From the NCBI GenBank assembly GCA_022747635.1, contig JAKTNV010000041.1, positions 3,121,001 through 3,185,000 on the forward strand: DNA of 64,000 nucleotides. Direction: 5' to 3'. The stretch comes from Hetaerina americana (Eukaryota > Arthropoda > Insecta > Odonata > Calopterygidae). Shown here piece after piece: positions 35,170 through 45,210 of the stretch. Made by a program: the position numbers and the translations under genes. Position 1 is the stretch's first letter, and the number at the start of each line of letters is the position of its first letter. A model generated the notes under the pieces. That model ran no database searches. It saw only the letters and a program-made list of their open reading frames with translations, and was not told the origin of the DNA.

Positions 35170-35900
35170 CTGCAAGTTTAGTCACTTCCTGCCACACACC
35201 CAAACGACGGATGCTTCAACAACAGCACTGAATACGGAAGAGAAGGTGCAGCTTCCAATCTCAATGCGACGATCGTGCGTCTCTCGAGTGACCCTCAGAA
35301 CAAACTGAGTGCGCTTCCCTGCCTCCTCCGGATAATCTCGAAGCGAGACGGGCGTGGGGGCCGCCGGGGGCTGGGGGGGGGGATTGTGATTATTAGGATG
35401 TAGCCGAGGCGACGACGAAGGTGCCACCAGGGTGTGCCGTCGCAAAAGAAAGAAGAGAGAATGGCGAGGAGGAGATGCAGCGTGGCAGCGGCGATAAGAG
35501 ATGTGCAAGGCGGGGAGGGGCGGGAGTGGAGGGGAGGGTCAGGGGTCACGGCGAATGACCCGTCGAGAAAGAAGAGATGCGATTGGGGGCAGATTGCAGC
35601 GGTCAAGGACGCATCCAGGGCTACGGGCAGGTGCAGCCCCTTTCCGAAATGACGATGCCCTACCAAAAGAACCCCTCGCCTCCCCCGCGCCCCTTCGCAC
35701 TCACGGAGACGAAGCGAGTGAGAGAATCTCGCACCCCTCCCCCATCCCCCTGGCAGCACATCTCACGCACTTCCTGAAACCCCCCCCACCTGCCCACCCA
35801 GTGTCTACAGCGCATGCGCCAGAAGAAGACAGCGAGTGAGAGAGTGCTTAATCCACCTTTCAGCAACCGCTCCACCATTTGGGAGGAAGGCCGTCGTTAT
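35170..35900. other. GC-rich island
   Basis: A CR1-tail-like 'cttcctgccacacaccc' lies at its left edge (35187-35203). The island is CpG- and purine-rich with motif-free frames on both strands. Confidence 0.4.
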
Positions 35901-36028
35901 ATGGGCAGGCAAGAGAATATAGGGCCTTTTGATGGGAGGGGGTCTCACTGAGGTCATTTGGTAGGGACTTCTCCGCCACCTTGTCCTCCAACTGCCTACG
36001 CCATAAATAAATAAATATAAATATATAC

Positions 36029-36030
<2 letters not shown>

Positions 36031-36099
<69 letters not shown>
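36031..36099. repeat. (TA)n microsatellite
   Basis: An uninterrupted TA tract of about 69 bp flanks the palindromic PLE-like sequence on its left. Confidence 0.95.
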
Positions 36100-36104
<5 letters not shown>

Positions 36105-36135
36105 ATTTCGTCGACGTAACACGGAAGTGCCGAAC

Positions 36136-36321
36136 AGTACATTAGACAGTAACAAACAATATAGAAACACAAAAAAAGGAGAAGCACTGACTCCTGACTG
36201 AGTCAGAACATCTCTATCTTCCGAAGAAGACGGAGTATAATTCCGCCGAAATTATCAAGAAATAACGTGTGAGTGATCCTCTTTTTGTGTTTCTATACTG
36301 TTTGTTACTGTCTAATGTACT
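36136..36321. repeat. PLE-terminus-like inverted repeat with hammerhead-like core
   Basis: Arms 36136-36180 and 36277-36321 are near-identical inverted repeats ('agtacattagacagtaacaa' and 'agaaacacaaaaa'). The spacer on + contains CCGAAGA (36221-36227), a GACGGA/TCCGCC stem and GAAA (36248-36251). It is followed by 'ataacgtgtgagtgatcct', which resembles 'ataacaaattgtgagtgtcc' in the 3' UTR of the PLE at 44.4 kb. It is probably a solo PLE end without coding sequence. Confidence 0.65.
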
Positions 36322-36326
36322 ATCTA

Positions 36327-36329
<3 letters not shown>

Positions 36330-36390
<61 letters not shown>
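36330..36390. repeat. (TA)n microsatellite
   Basis: A TA tract of about 61 bp lies between the PLE-like inverted repeat and a LINE 3' end. Confidence 0.95.
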
Positions 36391-36394
<4 letters not shown>

Positions 36395-37480
36395 GAATCA
36401 GGTAATCTCCCGGTTGAGTAAGGTTTTTGATATACACAAAAAATATTTACTGACTCGTAACAAAATACAATTCAGCAACCTACGCTACATCAAGCCCCTA
36501 TTCATCTCTTTGTACTCCCTTCATCCCGTCCAGCATCTCTATCCTGTGCCTTCCCCTTACTCGCTTTCATAACATTCTCCCCTCTATTACAGTCTTCAAC
36601 ATCCCACTGCCAGTCAATACCCCCTTCATCCACTTTTCCTGCCAACTTAGGATATCTCCCAACAAACCCCTCCCTTCGCCCACCATTCCAAGTACTTCCT
36701 CATTTGTTTTCTTCTCGGCCCATTTCACCTTCTCCATTCTTTTTCACACCCACATTTCAAAAGCCTCCAGTCTACATCTATCCTCCTGCTTTAATGTCCA
36801 CGTTTCCACGACGTATATATCTACGCTCTATATCAACGTTTTTACGAGTATTTTCTTAATATCCCTACTCAACTTCCCTGTCATCAATTCCCTTCTCCTT
36901 GTGAAAGCCTCTTTGCCTAGCGCAATTCTCCTCTTTACGTTCCTACTACATTGACCATTTTGGCCCAAAGTACTATGGAGATACATAAACTGTTTTATTT
37001 TTGCCTTCCTATTTTAAGTATAGCCCAGCCTTTTTCCATCTGGAAAATCGTATATACTTTGTTTTATTATTATTGATTCTCATCCCATACCTGTCACACT
37101 GAATTTCCAATTCACTCAGCAATGCTTACAACCCCTTGGCTGACTGACAAACTAAAGCTTGGTCATCAGCAAACCTAACTGATTTTACGAATTCCCCGCC
37201 CAGTTTCATTCCTACCTCGAGTTCTTCCCATGCCTTTTTAATCATTTCCTCTACATGCAGGTTGAACAGTAACGGTGATAATGGGCAACCCTGCCTTACA
37301 CCCCTTCCTAACACTGCCCATTCGGACTACCTGTTCCCCATTCACACTTGAGCAGTTTGATACATGCAAAGGTTAGGCATTAGTTATCTGCTTTTCCCAA
37401 ATCGCTCCATCAAACGCGTTTTCAAAATCTACGAAACAGGCAAATACGTCCTGGTTGTGTTATATTCCTCTCGATTGTAC
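36391..37480 (-). mobile_element. LINE fragment (EEP/'FADDQA' family), RT to 3' end
   Basis: About 1.1 kb of minus-strand LINE. The upstream part encodes GVRQGCPLSPLLFNLHVEEM and VRFADDQALVCQSAKGL (37126-37314), which are RT motifs including the FADD box. The downstream part parallels 42.6-43.4 kb through the C-terminal region to the 'GATTACCT' 3' end at (TA)n. Stops and indels are frequent. The sequence is 5'-truncated near 37480, where 'ggaaaagggataggaacaca' (37515-37534) recalls the palindrome at 42367. Confidence 0.85.
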
Positions 37481-37559
37481 GTGTTGAATATAAGGAAATA
37501 TGTGTAAATATATGGAAAAGGGATAGGAACACATATAAAGGACGAACGCGGGTCCTTTG

Positions 37560-38000
37560 GCAGTGCGGACGGAGGCGACAATGAAGGGCAGGAGGGCGGG
37601 TAGGGATGATGGCAGTAATCCGTGGAGGATCCTCATCAAGGAGTAGGGATGCGGCTGGCGATGGAAAAGACCGGGCGGGAGGGAGGGGGGGGGGTGAATG
37701 GTGGTGGAAAGGCAAGGAGACACGGTCAGGGTGGAGCACGAACACACGCCCGAGCCTGGAATGGGTGGAAACACCTTGGAGCGGTGATGAAATTTCGTTT
37801 ATACCAGGGAGACGCGCCACCCCGGCGTCGTTTGTCAGTGCTTTGATAGCTTTAGTGTGGCAATTCTGCGTAAGCAACACCGCACACAGTCAGTCGCGAG
37901 ACTCACCACAGCACGGTGAACACATTCACATGGACATGTAGATGGGAATGTGGGTGTGTGCTGGTGTCCATGCGTTATAAGATTGATTAGAGGTAAGGAT
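37560..38000. other. GC-rich segment
   Basis: A purine-rich stretch including a G run (37683-37693). The frames are motif-free. Confidence 0.3.
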
Positions 38001-38009
38001 AATGCGGGT

Positions 38010-38165
38010 GTGACTCGAAAGAGACGTTTGCTGGCGACGGGGGATTGGAATGCAGCGGAGGGCGAGTGGGGAGACGGGTGGGAGACGACGGTTTGGGTAC
38101 AAGATATGACCGCGGGGAGAAAACAATGGAGTTCTGCGGGAGAGCAATTCTAATCGCAACGCGCA
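38010..38165 (+). mobile_element. LINE EEP-endonuclease scrap
   Basis: The plus strand gives LATGDWNAAEGEWGDG, then after a one-base shift GLGTRYDRGEKTMEFCGR. It aligns with VMGDWNATVGEGRDGDEV and GLGTRNDRGEKAVEFCRR of the fragment at 63.4-63.7 kb. The GDWNA block is a catalytic motif of EEP nucleases. Confidence 0.75.
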
Positions 38166-38509
38166 ATTAGTTCAAATAACTCAATGGATAGATGTAAACA
38201 TGGGAAATTGCCAGGGAATCCGAGATATGTCAGTTTAGATCAAGCATATTATGGTTGAGGGCATATAAAGAAATAGCGCTAGTGATTCAATCGTTTCCCG
38301 AGAGCGGGTGCGGATTCAGATCACCATCTTGTACTTACAAAATGGTAACTCAGATTAAAGAGAATAAAACAGGAAATGCAGTTAAGGAGAACGCTTAGAG
38401 AGGCAGCTAACAGGACTCTCTCTCTTTTTGCGACGTCCTCTCCTGTGCTGAGGCGTCCTCCTTGCCTTCCCAGACGGTGATCGTCTTCGAAGACGTTTAT
38501 TTGTTGCCT

Positions 38510-40255
38510 TTGTTTTTCTCATGGCAGCTCTGTGGGTCGGCGGTATCAGCATCTCCTCGGCTTCTTCATTGGCAAAAGGGCTGATGGGAGATCAGGACTG
38601 GCAATGGGTCACTTGTGGCGACTATAAAAGAGCAGATTGGGCTTCTTACAGGCGACACATCGCCTCCAAGCTACCGAAGGAAGCTGGAGAACCTACTACA
38701 GGCGAAGAAGCGGACGACATGGTACGTCATCTTGTGGAGACGGCTACCACTGCCATAAAGACTTCAATTCCAAGGAAGGCGGTGCACCCACACTTCCTCC
38801 GAATGTCACTCCCGACCCCGGTGCGTGCACTCATCAGGCGCCGGAATAACATCCGTCGGCACTGGAAGCGGTACCGGACCACAGACCTGAAGAAAAAGCT
38901 GAGAGCCATGAATGACGAAGTCCAAAATGCTCTAACATAGGTCCGGAAGGACCACTGGGAATCACACCTGGAGGAGGAACTACTCAATGAAAACGGGGAT
39001 GAGAGTGATGGCGTGTGGAAACTATGCAGGAAACTGCGAGGCTCTCAGCACACCGACCCTCTCATCATAAGCGGAAATCAAGTAGCGGCCTCCCCGGCGG
39101 AGAAGGCAGAGATGCTAGCGAGGTACCTCGAAGGCGTCTTCACTCTGAACCCAGGGAACAGTACTTCCGCGGCGATTGAGGCGGAAATCTACGACACAAG
39201 GGAAGACAATGACGAGATTCCTGGGCCTGTCATCGGGAAAGAAAACGTCACAGCGGTTATGCGTCACCTTCACCCAAGGAAAGCGCCCGGCATTGACGGC
39301 ATTTCTAATACCGTCATCCGGGAACTTCCGAAGGCGACGGTGGCGTACCTGGCCAGCATATTTAACGGCTGCATCAGAATTTCCTTCTTCCCGTCCACCT
39401 GGAGGAGATCAAGAATCGTCTGTCTTCCAAAGTCGCAGAAGACTGAGTTGGGTCCTGGAGACTTCCAACCCATCTCCCTTCTGGACGGCATTGGAAAGAT
39501 ATTCGAAAGACTACTGAAGGGGCCGATCTGCGGCTTCATACTGGAGAGGAAATTCTCCCAGAGGAACAGTTCAGCCTCCGCGAAGGGCACTCAACAATCC
39601 ATCAGCTAGCGAGGATTACAGACTTCATCACGGACGCCTTCAATCGGAGGATGGCGGCAGCCGGTGCCTTCTTTGACATAAGGAAGGCATTCGACCGCGT
39701 CTGGCACCCAGCCCTTCTGCTGAAGATGCAGCGACTCCGCTTCCCGGCATGGATCTGGCGCCTTATCAGATCCTACCTGCAGGACAGGACATTCGTCACC
39801 AGCTGGCTCAGGACGGACTCAGGGGTTCTACGGATACACGCCGGCATGCCTCAGAGCTCCGTTCTTGGGCCTATGCTGTTTAATATCTACACTCATGACC
39901 ACCCTAGGGATCATGGGCGTCATGGAATCCTGTCCCTATATGCAGACGACGCGGCGCTACTCTACCGCTCTTGGCAGAAGAACCTTGCTGCCGAGCGACT
40001 TCAGGAGGCCATCGATGCTCTCATTTAATGGTATCGTCGATGGCGGGTTGAAAATCAATGCCGGGAAGACGAAAGCCATCGTCTTCCAAACCGGCCGAGG
40101 AGCGGCACCAAACGAGCGAATGTTGGTGGGTGGAGTCGTCCTTCCGTGGGAGTCTGAAGTCCTTGGTGTGCTGATAGATCGAAAGCTCACCTGAAAATCC
40201 CAGTGCGAGCGCGCCCGCGCCAAGGGCTTCGTGGCGATGAGGCGACTTCGGGCGA
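38510..40255 (+). mobile_element. Jockey-like LINE, 5'- and 3'-truncated
   Basis: The plus strand carries the post-endonuclease linker and most of the RT of a jockey-type LINE. The endonuclease is missing at the 5' end. Homology ends after EVLGVLIDRKLT near 40255, so the C-terminal zinc-knuckle-like tail and poly(A) are also missing. Base composition is more GC-rich than its surroundings, and it is a different family from the other LINEs here. Confidence 0.88.
38521..40194 (+). pseudogene. Jockey-like reverse transcriptase pseudogene
   Basis: Linker (38521-38940): DWQWVTCGDYKRADWASYRR and VRALIRRRNNIRRHWKRYRT, ended by a TAG at 38938-38940. RT blocks then run HPRKAPGIDGISNTVIRELP, FPSTWRRSRIVCLPKS, FQPISLLDGIGKIFERLL (39013-39609). 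A frameshift near 39600 leads to FDIRKAFDRVWHPALLLKM and GMPQSSVLGPMLFNIYTHD. The catalytic box is LSLYADDAALLYRS (39651-40028). A further shift leads to GLKINAGKTKAIVFQTGR. The YADD box is intact, but one stop and two shifts disable it. Confidence 0.9.
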
Positions 40256-40450
40256 TTGTTCACCAATATCATAGCTCTAGGTACAACTGTTTGTGATGGA
40301 GAGAAGGCGGTAGTAGTACCTTGTAATAATAGTACCAGGTAATTGAATTCGTAAACAGTCAAGAAAAATTGTGAGGAGTTCCCCAGAAGCTGCTTAGGGT
40401 TGAGAAAGACGTGGAAGGAACAATGGCGGACCTAATTGGTATTTGTTTAA

Positions 40451-40610
40451 TTTAAATGAATATACTTTGTAACTTCCACACAATTTTTATTCGTACTACC
40501 GGTTTCAACGCAACGGCGTCATCATCAGGTACCTGATGATGACGCCGTTGCGTTGAAACCGGTAGTGCGAATAAAAATTGTGTGGAAGTTACGAAGTATA
40601 TTCATTTAAA
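40451..40610. repeat. Near-perfect 160-bp palindrome with hammerhead-like core on both strands
   Basis: Arms 40451-40530 and 40531-40610 are 80 bp each, with no spacer and about two mismatches. On + the order is CTGATGA (40533-40539), hairpin ACGC-CGTT-GCGT (40542-40553), GAAA (40555-40558), then palindromic ACCGGT (40558-40563). A short outer helix GTAC/GTGC (40529-40532 with 40565-40568) would close it. The minus strand has the same with GTAC/GTAC. These elements match the hammerhead ribozyme layout, which PLEs and related retroelements are known to carry. An extra T after CTGATGA and a wobble pair make activity uncertain. Confidence 0.7.
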
Positions 40611-40619
40611 CGAACATGA

Positions 40620-41200
40620 ACCTCCACAAAGTTGAGCCCGAGACCATAGAATTCTAATTGGTATAATTTATCAGGGACCACATAGCTAGCAATCCACCCG
40701 ATAATATTAACTGATTTACCACAATGGGAGAGGGAGACTGATTATGTCCTGGTAATAATAATAGCCTTGATTGTGGCAATAATTTCTTACGCGCATAAAC
40801 AGTGATAGCCGAAAAGTCATTTACGACTGGGCTGTAAATAGAATTTTTCAATTGTCGTTATTCCCTGCTCAGAGTTCTAATAACGCGCAACAATCTTATA
40901 AATATTTTTAAGCAATATTTTCAATTGGATTTGAATATAATATGAAATTAATGAGCTGTTCATCCAGGACATCTTGAAATTGGAGAATTATGGGCACGGA
41001 GCAGAAGACAAATTTATTCTTAGACTTAAAAATCCGGGGTTCGATCAAGAACCACGGAACCAGCTCATTCCCTAACTGCGAACTTATGGAACTGACGGAA
41101 AAGTAATGATTAAGAGTCCGCGATTTTCTGTCCATTATAAATGAAAACTATTGGCTGGAATCGGTGCAGATTACTAATGGCAATTGTGCAGAATGGTGAT
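40620..41200. other. AT-rich anonymous sequence
   Basis: Nothing recognised. Confidence 0.35.
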
Positions 41201-42010
41201 GGGCTCCGGGCGTGTATCGCTTCTTCCATCGCTCACACCCCCTCCGCCCACCACCCATTATCCCCTCGCACCCTCCCGCGACCCCCGGCTCATTGCGCGG
41301 ACGGTATTTCTCCCCCTCACCCTCAATAGGGGGCCCCATGCCGCTGGTGAGTCTTACTTATAAAAAGAGGGCCTTCTCCTTGCTGCACCCTCCTTTCACC
41401 CCCCCCCCTTGCCCACTCTCCCGAACTTTTGATCTATCTATCTTTACTAAGAAAAAACTATCACTCCCCCCCCACCAATCTTCTTTCTTAGATCCCGTGT
41501 CTCCCCGAGGGGACGGGGACGGTTGTTTGGGTGGTTGCCGGGTGGGTCCATAGGGAGGGGGGGGACTAGAGGGGTGGGGCGGGTTCGGGCCGGCAGATCG
41601 TGTACTTCGAGGCGATATTAACAACCGTAAATCCAGCATGAGTTAGCAATATGAGGGGTTAATGTGACGCCGCGGGAGGGCGACACCGCCCGAACCTCGG
41701 ACGCCCTCTGCATTGCGGTGGCAACGCATCCTTTGCCACTCCCTTACTCCTTATACCCTTTCCCCGCGCCCTAGCTCTCCTCTCACCCTCGTTGTAAGGC
41801 GGGCTGTCTCGAACAGGCTGAACCACCATACCCCGGCGCAGTCAACTCCGGTCTGCCCCGTGGCTCCGCGCAGACGCTCCGGCAGCCTTCGTGCTGCTTG
41901 GGTGCGAGGCACGGGGTCGCCTGCGGGTGCCCTTCTGTGCCAAGGCGGTCTCAAACGCGTCTCCCCCCTTTGCTGCTACTCCGGAAAGAAGTCGCGATCG
42001 GATTAAAAAG
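41200..42010. other. GC-rich island
   Basis: CpG-rich, with C and G runs (for example near 41400 and 41557). The minus-strand frame at 41751-41954 is Arg/Gly/Pro-rich but resembles no family I know. Confidence 0.4.
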
Positions 42011-42215
42011 TCGCTTAGAGAATAAATAAAGTTAGTCACTTTCGTCTTTTGAAGAAATAATAAAAACTATTAATTTGGCTCGTTCGATTAGAATAAGGTA
42101 ATTTGTAGTTACAGTTTATGGGCTAACCTATATTTAAATGCCAAATAAAATGTTGTTAATTTTTCCTTAATTAATTTTAATTAAGGAAGTTTCCTAAATT
42201 CCTTTCCCGTCATAG

Positions 42216-42220
<5 letters not shown>

Positions 42221-42292
<72 letters not shown>
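42221..42292. repeat. (TA)n microsatellite
   Basis: A TA tract of about 72 bp, left of the hairpin repeat. Confidence 0.95.
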
Positions 42293-42300
<8 letters not shown>

Positions 42301-42366
42301 TTATTCATATATATAAAAATATATTCTTTATAAATGAGTATATATACATATATACTCATTAATAAA

Positions 42367-42439
42367 GAAACAGATGTAAGGAAAAGGGATAGGAACACAA
42401 ACTTAATGTGTTCCAATCCCTTTCCCTTTTATCTGTTTC
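42367..42439. repeat. Long hairpin repeat between two (TA)n tracts
   Basis: Arms 42367-42399 and 42407-42439 are inverted with about two mismatches ('gaaacagatgtaaggaaaag' versus 'cttttatctgtttc'). The 'gggataggaacaca' core recurs at 37522-37535. It resembles solo PLE termini but has no coding sequence. Confidence 0.7.
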
Positions 42440-42494
42440 TATATAAATGAATATTTGTTCGCTGTTAGGCGGGATTTCCTATTTTAATGTATGT

Positions 42495-42497
<3 letters not shown>

Positions 42498-42545
<48 letters not shown>
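42498..42545. repeat. (TA)n microsatellite
   Basis: A TA tract of about 45 bp directly precedes the 3' end of the minus-strand LINE. Confidence 0.95.
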
Positions 42546-42569
42546 GTATACAAACACACACACTATATT

Positions 42570-44283
42570 TACATTTTTTTATTTTTTTTAAGGTAATCTA
42601 CCGGTTAAGGTAGGTTCTTGGATGGACACAACCACCAAAAAAATTTTATCAGTCATAACAATACACACAATCCATCATCCTATGCTATATCAGGTCCCTC
42701 TTCATCTCTGAGTACTTTCTTCCCCCCTGCATCCCGTCCAACATCCCTATCCTGTTCCTTCCCTTTCCTCTTTTGCCCAACATTCTACCCTCTAACACAG
42801 TCTTCAACATCCCACTGCCGGTCAACAACCCCTTCATCCACTTTTCCTGCCTCCATAGGATTGCTCCCAACAAACCCCTCTCTTCGCCCACCATACCAAG
42901 TACTTCCTCATTTGTTTTCTTCTCTGTCCATTTCACCTTCTCCATTCTTCTCCCACACCCATACTTCTAAAGCCTCCAGTCTACGTCTATCCTCCTCCGT
43001 CAATGACCAAGTTTCCGTACCGTACATAGCTACGCTCCATATCAAAGTTTTGACGAGTCTTTTCTTAATATCCTTTCTCAACGTCCCTGTCATCAATTCC
43101 CTCCTCCTTGTGAAAACCTCTTTGCCTAGCGCAATTCTTCTCCTTACGTCCCTACTACTTTGACCATGTTGGTCCAAAACACTACCGAGACACGTAAACT
43201 GTTCTACCTGCTCTAGTTTTTTCCCTCCTATTTTGATGTTTAGCTTAGCCTTTGTCTTTCTGGAAAATCGCATAACCTTTGTTTTATTAATATTGATTCT
43301 TATCCCATACCTGTCGCAGTGAATTTCTAATTCACTCAGCATGCTTGCAACCCTTTGGCTGGCTGAGAAACTAAAGCTTGGTCATCAGCAAACTTAACTG
43401 AAACCTTAACGAATTTCCCGTCCACTATCATTCCTACCTCGAGTTCTTCCCATGCCTCTTTAATCATCCCAATGCATACAGGTTGAAAAGTAACGGTGAT
43501 AATGAGCAACTCTGCCTTAAACCTCTTCCTTACACTGCCCATCCTGACTCTCCATTTCCCACTTGCACCTGAGCAGTTTGAGATTGCGGTTAGCCTCCTT
43601 TCCCTCCAATCTATTCCTATTTTCTGCAATATACTTATGCACTGTTTTTCCATATTCAGTCTATCAAACGCTCTTTCGAAATCTACGAAACAGGCAAATA
43701 CCTCATGGTTGTACTCTATATTCCTCTCGATTAATAATCTCATTACTGCAATGGCATCAAGCGTACCCTTCCCCTCCCTAAACCCAAACTGATTATCCCC
43801 TAAGGAACCATTTGCCCTACTCTCTATCGTTTTGTTTATGATCCTTAGAACAACTTTAGCATTGCAAGATATCAAACTTATTGTCTTGTAGTCCTCACAT
43901 GATGTAGCCTTTGCCTTTTTCGGAATAGGAGCTAACAGTGATCTCACAATGTCTTCCGGCCAGATTCCTTCCTCATAGATACTGCGAATCAGCCAATATA
44001 GCCTCTTCCTCCCACATTTTCCTAAACATTTCAATAGTTCCCCGGGAATGTTTTTCACCCCCACGGCCAGTTTTAGTTTCATCTCCCTAAACGCCCTTTC
44101 TATCTCATCGTCGAGTATGCCTCGACTTAAGCCTTCTTCCTCTACGTCATGTTCCTTTTCTATGTCTAACTTTGTTGGTCTAAGTTCTTTACTAAATAGT
44201 TCTTCTATATAGTCCTTTTATATCTCTTGGATTTTTCCTGTGTCAACTATTATCTTACCCGCCTTATTTCTGACTGTTAGCAT
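42570..44283 (-). mobile_element. LINE (EEP/'FADDQA' family), largest copy, 5'-truncated
   Basis: A 1.7-kb minus-strand LINE running from within the RT to the 3' end. The 3' terminus has an A-rich tail and 'GATTACCT', as in the copies at 1970 and 36395. It is interrupted on the 5' side at 44283 by (TA)n and a PLE. The sequence 5' of this point is seen in the partial copy at 55187-55720. Confidence 0.9.
42685..44082 (-). pseudogene. LINE reverse transcriptase and C-terminal pseudogene
   Basis: RT: GRKRLYWLIRSIYEEGIWPE, SLLAPIPKKAKATSCEDYKT, QFGFREGKGTLDAI, FACFVDFERAFDRLN (43336-44082). Normally VRQGCPLSPLLFN and FADDQA follow. Here the former is frameshifted out, while VKFADDQALVSQPAKGL survives. 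A shift leads to LSELEIHCDRYGIRININKT and FTCLGSVLDQHGQSSRDVRR. WSVAMYGTETWSLTEEDRRR follows (42908-43342). Another shift leads to [20 protein letters not shown] (42685-42945). It has the normal FADD box but at least three frame breaks. The clade is probably RTE-like; I cannot settle it by eye. Confidence 0.88.
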
Positions 44284-44287
44284 TATA

Positions 44288-44323
<36 letters not shown>
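44284..44323. repeat. (TA)n microsatellite
   Basis: A TA tract of about 38 bp lies at the junction of a LINE and the 3' end of a PLE. Confidence 0.95.
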
Positions 44324-44325
<2 letters not shown>

Positions 44326-45210
44326 AATATATAAAAACACAGATGTAGATTTTTAGAATATAGAGACACAAAGAAAGGACACTCACAATTTGTTATTTTA
44401 CGTTTCGACAGCACGGCTGTCGTCTTCAGAATGGCGTTCTCGGGGAAGAGCGGAGAGGATGTGCGGGGGAGAGGTGAGGGAAGAAGAGGTAAAGGGACCA
44501 ATAGGAAATGAACAAGGGTGTGGGGGGATATGTAGGCAGCCAATTGATGCATTCAGTGGGCTTGGTTCAGCCCGGGCGGTTTGAATGATTGGGCCACCCA
44601 GATATGCGCTATCTCGCGGGTTCTCACCTCTATTATACTCGCAGATTTGGGAAGGATTTCAATCACCGAAACAGAGAAGCAGTCGTCAAAAGATTGGTTG
44701 TGGGAAGCGGTGTGAGTAGGGATGGGATAATTAAGAAAGGTGGGAGATTTGGTGGAATATCGGTGGTTATTCATGCGGAGGGAAAGTGCGGTCGTGCATT
44801 CGCCCACGTAGAAGGCAGGGCAGAAGTTACAGGAGAGGCGATATATAATATTTTTTGAGGTACAGGTGGCGAGTGGTTGGGAGTTGGTACTGAGTGAGGG
44901 GGAGGGTCTTAAAAGATGACAGCATTTGCAGCGTGGGCGGTTGCATGGTGCGGATAGGGGCGGGGGAGAGACGGGGGTGCTTGAAGTTGGATTTGTGGAC
45001 TTAAAGATGTCTCGCAGGTTCGACGGGCGTTTAAATGAAACAGAGGGACAGTGTGGGAATAAAAGTGATGTGGACTGAGTGTTATTGATAATAAAAAATA
45101 CGTTGGGTAAGCGGACGTTCTGGAACGGTGTAATCAGGCGCGAAGAAAATTCGTTACCCTCAGTTAATGGCAGTGATGAAAACGTGAGGGTGGAATAAAA
45201 TCCGAGCAAG
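44324..45210 (-). mobile_element. Penelope-like element, 5'-truncated
   Basis: Minus-strand PLE containing the endonuclease and a 3' UTR. The UTR (44330-44550) is shared with the PLE at 53570-53800, including 'aaaaacacagatgtagattt' and 'gacacaaagaaaggacactc'. On the minus strand it holds a hammerhead-like fold: CTGAAGA (44423-44429), hairpin GACAG/CTGTC and GAAA (44403-44406). Confidence 0.88.
44553..45209 (-). pseudogene. PLE GIY-YIG endonuclease domain, RT missing
   Basis: An uninterrupted 218-codon frame. A linker (SRLITPFQNVRLPNVFFI, PSVSFKRPSNLRDIF) precedes the cysteine cluster CNRPRCKCC at about residues 89-97. The GIY-YIG region is IIYRLSCNFCPAFYVGECTT at about 121-140, followed by LRMNNHR and the acidic REIAHIWVAQ near the end. 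The usual second motif YIG reads YVG, a tolerated change. The frame is open, but the RT half is lost, so this is a truncated, non-autonomous remnant. Its nominal start is not a true start. Confidence 0.85.
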
